A stretch of 64,000 nt of DNA, from positions 496,001-560,000 of the forward strand of contig JADILM010000002.1 in NCBI GenBank assembly GCA_016617785.1, given 5' to 3'. This document shows, in pieces, positions 57,398 through 64,000 of this stretch; the first letter of the stretch is position 1; each line of letters opens with the position of its first letter. The DNA is from Sporobolomyces roseus (taxonomy: Eukaryota; Basidiomycota; Microbotryomycetes; Sporidiobolales; Sporidiobolaceae). The notes beneath the pieces are model-generated. The model worked only from the letters and a program-made list of their open reading frames with translations. It ran no database searches and was not told where the DNA came from. The position numbers and the translations under genes were made by a program.

Positions 57398-60022
57398 CTA
57401 CTCTCTACCTAATCGACTTACTTCATCCCTCAACCCTTCCCCCTCCTGAGTCTCCAACATTCCCCTCAATCCATCCACTCCAACCCTCTCCATCAACCCC
57501 TTCAACAATTCCATCCCTTCTTCCTTCGCACCCCTCAACCTCAAACTCTTCAACAACGTCGCAAACAATTTCGGGTTCAACTTCTTGTTCTTTTTCGATT
57601 CCTCCTCCTCCTCTTTTCCAGTAGTAGCTAAATGAGTATTGATGAATTCGACGAGTTCAGTTGATATCGAAGGAGGTCGAGTCGAAAGAGAAGGAGTAGA
57701 GGGAGAGAGGAGGAGGGAAGAGAGGATCCAATTAAACTCTTCTAAATCTCCACTTCTAGCATACGAACTCAATAACAACGCGACGTGAGGTTCTTGAGGT
57801 CTCAATCCCAACTTTTGCATGTCCCTCAAAATACCGACCAATTCTTCTTGTTCCAATTTCCCACGGTTTCGACGCTTGAGTACGACCAACATGAATGGTA
57901 AGAAAGTGTAAGGATCCAATGGGCTCTTCTTCTTTGTTCGAGTGTTGAGTCCACCGGAGAAAGGTTTGTGAGAGGGAACGATTCGGAATGGGGAGGGAGA
58001 AGACGAAGAAGAGGAAGAAGAGAGGAGTAGAGTTTGATAGATGTTTGAGATATGTCGGGTACCTCCTGAAGTACGAAGTGGATCAGAAGAGAGCAGTGGA
58101 ACGAGTGCTTGCATGAAGATTGAGAGAGTGTAAGCGTTTGGAACTGATCTTTTGAATCGAGGCGAATCGTCCTCCTCCTCCCCCTCCGAATGGGAACGAG
58201 TCGAAGGCACTTTCGAACTAGTGATGGCGATACTTGCTGGTAGAGGTGGAGGTAAACTATTCGTAAAGAAGTAATCCCTGAACCTCCTCACGACGACCCT
58301 CAATTCCCCCTGGTGTAACTCTTCGAGCATTCTACAAGTCGCCCAAAACCCTCTCCTCCAATTCGAGTTCTTGACGTGTTGATCGATCGTCTCGAGTACT
58401 TCTTGACCGTTCTCGTGAGTCGAAAGGGAGTGAATGAAAGTCGCGACTGATTGAGCAGAGGGTAAAGGTCCATGAGAGAGTAATTTCGTAATCTTGACCA
58501 ACGCTTGGTCGACTTTTCCCTCGTCGACTAATTTAACCAATTTCTCCGATTCCCGTTTACTAGTAGTCATCCCATAATGTATCGTATCGTCCCCCGTCGC
58601 CGTAGCAACTGAATACTCGTCCAAATCGTCCAAACTCCCTTCCTCGATCGAACTAACTTTGTGTTGATCCCTGAACGTCGTAAACGCTTCTTGTGCTGAA
58701 GGTGACCTCTCCTTTCCTCCCTCGTTATACATTGAACCCCTCGCCCAATAAGGTGTACGACTCCTCAATTCCTTGTTTCGAATCCTAACCAACTTGTTTT
58801 CTTGTTCCTCGAACCTTGCGTAAACTTGCTGTAAGAGATCGAACCGATCTTGGTTACTCAACTGAGCGAGTATGGTGAGGTAAAGTGATTTCGATAGTCG
58901 AACTGGAGAGGTCGAAGAGTAGAGGGAAGGATAATTGTTGGTTTCGAGGATTAATCGAACGGCTTGATCCACTCTCCCAGCGTTGGCGAGGGATCGAATG
59001 ATTCGTTCTCTTGATCTGACGACGACTTTGTAGGCCTCCCAACTTCGACTCGCGTACCAATCCTCCATAATTCGTGTTTGTTCGTTCAACCTCTCCCTTC
59101 TCTCCTCGTCTCCCAATTTTGCTTCCTCCACCCTGAGTTTCTCTGATACCCTCATCAGATCCCTCTGTTCCCTCAATTCCCTCAACGAAACTTGCCACAA
59201 CTTTTCTCCCATGCCCAAATCTTCCATCGCAACCTCCTCAACCAACCCTTCTGCAACGACTCTACTATAACCCTGCTTACTCAACACCTCTCCAAACACT
59301 TTGATCTTTTCTACCAACTCTTTCCTCTTCTCCTGAGCCCCCTCCTCACTACTACTACTAATCCCTTCTTCTTCCAAACACCTCTTCAAAACCCTCACTA
59401 TCTTGCTCGCTCTCCCAAACATCTCATTATCAACTTTCCTCAAATTGATCCCTACTTCCTCATGAGGAACCTCGCCAGCATCAATCAGAGTGGGACACAA
59501 CTCCCACCATTTCAACCAACTCTTATCTTCCCACCCAAATTCATTCAAACATTTCAACGAGTACTTCCCAAACGAATACTTTTTATCGATTCTGATATTT
59601 GTGGATTCTAGTTCTTGGAGGAGGGATAGAGCCGAGGAATAATCTTTGTTGCGAAGGAGGGTTAAGAGTGAATCTGATGGGGATCTGGGAGGGGAGGGGT
59701 AGTCGAGAATTGAAGGGGGTACGTGAGTGTATTCTGGTGAGGAAGGGGATTCAAAGATGATTGTGTCGTTTGTAGAGAGGGAGGAGGAGAGTGAGGAAGA
59801 AGAAGAGACGAGGGAAACGGTTGATTGAAATCGGGAACGAGAGGGAGGGAGCGAGAGGGAGGGGAGGTGGTGAAGGATACATTGACGGATCTCTATAGGT
59901 AATACGAGTAGACGTCGGAGGGAGGTGACCTGTCAGAAATATGAAAAGAAGAAGATGAATTCATCAGCGAGCAGAGAGAGAGAGAGTGAGAGGTGTTAAC
60001 TCACCTGTGATCGTATCATCAT
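57398..60022 (-). CDS. Mitochondrial pentatricopeptide-repeat protein
   Basis: Predicted RNA-binding organelle protein. The first exon is only MMIRSQ, and the second continues VTSLRRLLVLPIEIRQCILH, a basic amphipathic presequence. Most of the protein is one large exon of alpha-helical pairs. PPR-like units are clearest at LVGILRDMQKLGLRPQEPHV, LLLSSYARSGDLEEFNWILS and LLKSLRLRGAKEEGMELLKG (57500–57850), and earlier at LANAGRVDQAVRLILETNN and LVDEGKVDQALVKITKLLSH. Between them are hydrophilic Ser-rich inserts (SSSSSSSSPSPF). It ends RDEVSRLGRE. The target RNA is unknown. A head-to-head neighbour (RBM18) starts 124 bases away. Confidence 0.8.
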
Positions 60023-60146
60023 CTTGAGAGAGCTTGAGACTGTGTATGAGACTCCCGAAGCAGATTCGAAGTGAATGGGAGAGAGGGAACCAACAAGCAA
60101 CCAGCGAATCTTTCTTTCCCTCTCTCCAGACACTCACTCTGTCCGA
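60023..60146. promoter_or_regulatory. Short bidirectional promoter between the PPR and RBM18 genes
   Basis: Only 124 bases lie between the two divergent start codons, so core promoters and leaders must overlap. The side near RBM18 is C/T-rich (tctttctttccctctctcc). The PPR start at 60022 is supported by its presequence and the RBM18 start by its RRM. Confidence 0.55.
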
Positions 60147-61130
60147 ATGGCATCCAGCTCCAACACAGTGCTCTCTGACAAACGACTCTACATTGGTAAC
60201 CTCTCTGCAACAATCGACGAGTCCGTTCTCCTCTCTATCTCTGTTTCCCTCAACCTCGCTAACCCTCTCTCTAGGTATTCACTAATGCAACTCTGTGCTA
60301 AATACGGCAAGATCTCAAAGCTAGACTATCTATTCCACAAGACTGGACCCCAAAAGGGTAAACCCAGAGGTTATGCATTCGTAGAATACGCTACTAAAGA
60401 AGTTAGTAAACTCTCTCTCTCTTTTCTGTTCGTTTGGGTTCCAAGGGTGAGCTGATGAGGACTTTGATGAGAGAGTACAGGAAGCACAGAGAGCTATGAT
60501 TAGTATGCAGGACAAGTTGGTAAGGGGGAGGAAAATGTCTGTTTCATTGGCTTCGGAACAGGTAAAGCCTTTCTCTCTCTCTCTCTCTCACTCCCCGTTG
60601 ATGTCATACATCGTTAACGACGAAGAGAGAGAAATAAATAGGATCCGAAAGAGTTGAATGCGATAGGAGGGAAAAAGAGACGTTCAGCAGCACCTTCGGA
60701 ACTCGCAAGACCTACTGCGATTTCCCTTTTGAAAGGTAGAGGGGTTTCTCAAGCGTACGCGTCCATCTCTCATCTACTCGTCGAGGGAGGAAACTGATGC
60801 TTGGGGAAAGAGGCGTACAGACCTACTAATTCGAAAATTGCGGCATTGGAAGCGAAATTGGCTTTGATGAAACAGAAGAAAGATGCCTCCCCTTCTACTT
60901 CTACTTCTACGAGTAACCCGAATAGTGGAGCATCAACTCCGAACCAAGAAGAAGTAGATACATTCTTGAATGGGGTCCTACCGAATATGAATACGAGTGA
61001 ATCGAAACGAGTCGAGGAGAACGAGAACGCGGGGAAAGGCTCGACAACGAAGGGTAAGATCGATTTAAGTAAAGCAGGGTTACCAGTGAGACCTTTTTTT
61101 GAGAGTGATGGTCCACCGAGGGAGTTGTAG
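60147..61130 (+). CDS. RBM18: RBM18-like RRM protein
   Basis: Probable RNA-binding protein of unknown target. The start MASSSNTVLSDKRLYIGNLS gives RNP2 (RLYIGNL) almost at once. Then YSLMQLCAKYGKISKLDYLF, RNP1 as RGYAFVEYATKE, and EAQRAMISMQDKLVRGRKMS complete the single RRM. Downstream are DPKELNAIGGKKRRSAAPSE, a coiled segment NSKIAALEAKLALMKQKKDA, a Ser/Thr/Asn-rich linker and the end LPVRPFFESDGPPREL. The upstream in-frame Met at 60075 would add 24 residues and is less likely because it lies so close to the divergent gene. Order and size fit human RBM18. Confidence 0.85.
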
Positions 61131-61251
61131 GGGATGTGGGATTCATGTCGTTTCTCCTTTGTCGTACATTTAGTTTTGCGCTCTCTCGTTATTGTTGTCA
61201 TCCTATTCACGCTGGCCTTTGCTCTCCTCAATCTTACTCAAGCGACTCATA

Positions 61252-61269
61252 CTCTCTCTCTCTCTCTCT
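61252..61269. repeat. CT dinucleotide run between convergent genes
   Basis: An uninterrupted CT run of 18 bases lies in the 243-base gap between the RBM18 and CSC1-like stop codons. No other structure is seen in the gap. Confidence 0.9.
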
Positions 61270-61373
61270 ACGCTTCGAAGAGAATCGTACAGTTGTGAGA
61301 GTAGTGTGATAAAACAATTGCAAAGTTACGATTCATGTTTTGGGTAATGTAGACAGACGACCCTCCTTCTTCT

Positions 61374-64000
61374 TTAGCCCTCATCCTCAGTATCGCTATT
61401 CTCATTCGTCGCTCCTCTCGGTGGGAACCTTTGACTCTGACGATGTGGGTAAAAAGTAGAGTACCTTAAAAAAAGTTCAATCTCTTCATCAGTAAATTCA
61501 CTTCTCTCATTCGTCTTAAAGAGAACGTACCTAGAAGTTTGACCCTCATCATCGACTTCCTCCTCATCATCACTCAAGACCCCATTCCCTCTCGTACCAG
61601 TCTCGAGTCTAGGAGATTCAGGTTCCTGACTACCTCTCCAAGCTCTAGAAGGATCCGTTTCGCTTCCTTCGCTACTATTACTCCAACCTCTCCTCACTTC
61701 CCTCTTTCTCCTCCCCCCACCACCACTTTCCTCACCACTTTCCGCCGAACTATTCCCGCCATTCGATTGAAACCCTCTCTGAACTCCCTTTTTGAATTTC
61801 CTCCATCCTCTTCCCAAGTCGATTACAACTAAAGCGTCTTTCACGGCTTGGGGTAACTCACCTTGTGGGTTCGGGGACGGTTCTGCTTGTGCTGGAAGCC
61901 ATGGCTCGGGGAGAGAACCGAAGAGTGCTGGATGTCCATAGCGTTTGTTGGATGCGGTTAAGAGTACTCCAGGATACGAATCGGAGAGGGGTGGTTGAGA
62001 GTAATCCGTGTTTGGAGTCTATTACAGAGGGATACTTGGGGGGGTGAGTTTCTGATAGAAGTGAGTGAGAGAGGTGAGAGGAAAGGGAAAGCTCTCACTT
62101 TGGCAACTGCATAAATCCCATCTCCTTGGTGACCGTACCTTCCTCTGTTCAAGTTTGTCTGACTCGTAGTGACTGGATGTCCAGATCTCAATTGTACGAC
62201 ATCTCCGGCCGTAGCTCCATGAGTGACTTCAGCAGCTTGTGACAAGTTGATGTAGCGCGAGAGAGGGAGGTAGACTGAAGAGAGGTGATACATCGTGTAG
62301 AGGGTGGCGAGGGAGAGAGGAACGACGAGAATCGACAGGAGGAACGCTTTGCGAACAGTAAAGAGTCCGAACATGAAGAGTTGGAAAATGAGTAAAGCGA
62401 GTCCGACTCGGTTGAAAGCGATTGGCCAGGCCTGTCCTCGAGATTCGTAGGGACGATCTGTTAAGCCATTCCTCGAGGATAAGCACGACACGAAGGAGAG
62501 ATCAGGCAATCGAGAGCGACTTACAGAAGACGAAGAGGAAACGATATTTGTAAACGAGGTAAGCGAGACCAAAGTAAATCGTCGTAAAGGGTAGAATGAC
62601 AGGCATGATGACCGAGTAGGTGAGACCGAGAGTCCAGATCAATAGAGCTTGAGGGTAGACGACACCGAGATTGACCATGGAGGGAGAGTTTAGTTCAGCG
62701 TAATCTCGAGGAGTTTTCGTGAGGAAGATTTGGTAGAAATAGCGGAAAATGATGGTTCCGACTTCGAGCAGTTGAACGGGCATCAAACCGAGACCTGTGC
62801 AATCACAACATCACATCAGCGATAGGCAACAAACCGCTGAAGAGTGAAGAGACGCACCTGAGAGCATCACATAGGCAACCATGAAGTTTCTCGTTTTGGG
62901 TAGAGTGGTCGCAAGCTTGTCGAGAACCTTTGATGGACTTTCAGAGATATCTTGTAGGAGTTGATAAGTCGAGGCCGAGATCTGCAGATCCGAAACATTC
63001 TTTCAGCATGGCGATGAGGATAGCTGAGTTGGAATGCTCCGAACTTACGAAGACCAAGAGAGTGGTCAAGACGAGCGAGATGTGATACTTCTTGAGCTGA
63101 GCCAATTCGATCCAACTCCTCGCTTCGAGACCTTGAAAGACTGAGAGCGATTCGAGGAAGTAAGGGAGGAAGTTGTTGAAGATTACCAAAGCGAGGGAAG
63201 GGAGAGTCGTTTGAAGAAGACCACGTAGTCGAGGGCTGTGAGCGTCGAGATATCATTAGCATACAGGGCCCACGCGCTGACGAAGCGAGATCGCTCACCT
63301 TTTCTCGAGGAAAGCAGCGAGTTTCGGGGCAGTCTCTTTGACGGTATCCCAACTGAGGAGAGAAGCGAGAGCGGCGACGGGGATTGACCAAACCGAGAGG
63401 AGGATCAACATGACGATGACTACAAGAGTTCGACGAATGAAGCAGGATGAATTCGACAAATTGAGGTTTCCCCAATTGATGTCGCGAGGTTCAGGAGCTG
63501 GACGAGTCATATCTTCATCATGAGTACGGCTCACGCGGGATCATGATGAATGAGAGTCGTACCTAGCTCAGTGCGGAACTCTGTTGCTGAGGGATAATGA
63601 ACAGTTTGAGCGGCGATTTGCTGTAAACCTCGAAACGGAATTAACTCCAAAAGTATGATGGAACTGACTCGAATCTAGACTTACAGCAGCAGCCAAACTC
63701 TGGAAAGTAACGAATGCGGTTCCAGTCGGTCTGAATTTCCCTTTCCTTCGTTTCCTAACCGCCTCGTCCGCTTTCCTGAATTGATCTGCGTAATAATCCA
63801 ACGCATCTACCTTTGACGCGAACCAATGAGGTCGAATAGTCGGTCGTGGTTTGGTCGAGATGATCTTGGCGGGAGCTGAAGCGGCGAATGCTCGAGCAGA
63901 GAGAATCGATTCGACATCGTTTTCTGCAGCTGCATCTTGATCTTCTTCGTCTCCAATATCGACTAGGCGTCCTTCTTGTGCACCACCATTCACTCCGTTT
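61374..64000 (-). CDS. CSC1/OSCA-family osmosensitive cation channel (5' end outside window)
   Basis: Membrane channel of the calcium-permeable stress-gated (DUF221/RSN1) family. The 5' part lies beyond the right edge; the window begins in the cytosolic loop (AFVTFQSLAAA, PRDINWGNLNLS, which is the family's conserved pre-membrane motif). Membrane segments follow: RTLVVIVMLILLSVWSIPVA, LPSLALVIFNNFLPYFLESL, KKYHISLVLTTLLVFV, NFMVAYVMLSGLG-like, AELNSPSMVNLGVVYPQALL, VIMPVILPFTTIYFGLAYLV and KAFLLSILVVPLSLATLYTM. The long hydrophilic C-terminal tail is acidic (SDDEEEVDDEG) and ends NENSDTEDEG. Many short introns. It converges on RBM18. Confidence 0.88.

Noticed and set aside
61252..61269. CT and GA runs as telomere-like or CRISPR-like repeats
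   Set aside because: They are simple dinucleotide microsatellites with no spacers and no telomeric unit.
1..64000. tRNA genes
   Set aside because: I looked for the B-box pattern (GGTTCRANYCC) and matching acceptor stems by eye and found none. A covariance scan could still reveal an intron-bearing one.

Overview
The window is nuclear DNA of an intron-rich basidiomycete fungus, probably yeast-forming. The reasons are GT–AG introns of about 50–100 nt in almost every gene, frequent CTGAC/CTAAC branch-like motifs just before acceptors, a CFEM protein, an invertase, and a basidiomycete-type multi-pass membrane protein (DUF6533-like). I cannot fix the class; the intron density would fit Tremellomycetes. 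No tRNA, rRNA, CRISPR array or intact transposon was found.

Layout. 1–60 holds a trace of a class 3 lipase running off the left edge. 0.9–3.9 kb: secreted GH32 invertase. 4.4–9.6 kb: a head-to-head pair of ubiquitin-like E1 subunits, ULA1 (NEDD8) and UBA2 (SUMO). 9.8–15.6 kb, all minus: an M50B-like membrane metalloprotease, a short-chain dehydrogenase and a CFEM/GPI protein. 15.9–22.4 kb, plus: an ADP1-type ABC transporter, KIN17 and a small unknown protein. 22.6–30.8 kb, minus: a SUN-domain SLP1 homologue, a VHS-GAT trafficking adaptor and a TRA2-like splicing factor. 30.9–36.4 kb: RPL18 and an inverted duplication. 36.8–49.3 kb: TPI1, a TMEM184/OSTA-family protein, carnitine acetyltransferase, an F-box protein and a membrane metallophosphatase. 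49.7–57.0 kb: an unknown protein, then an inverted partial duplication of a class 3 lipase around a DUF6533-like gene. 57.4–64 kb: a PPR protein, an RBM18 homologue and a CSC1/OSCA channel cut by the right edge.

Most genes are conserved housekeeping genes with no shared pathway. The functional pairs are ULA1/UBA2 (parallel modifier activation) and possibly TRA2/RPL18 (gene expression). Several divergent pairs share very short intergenic regions.

The unusual part is structural. Two inverted partial gene duplications occur 20 kb apart. The first (arms 31780–32961 and 35216–36397) appears perfect where compared and carries the 3' part of RPL18. The second (about 50923–51980 and 54740–55822) is diverged and carries the middle of the lipase gene, with the GHSLG motif altered to DHSLG in the truncated copy. 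In both, the copies point 3' ends inward and one unrelated gene lies in a spacer of 2.2–2.8 kb. A third trace of the same lipase lies at the left edge.
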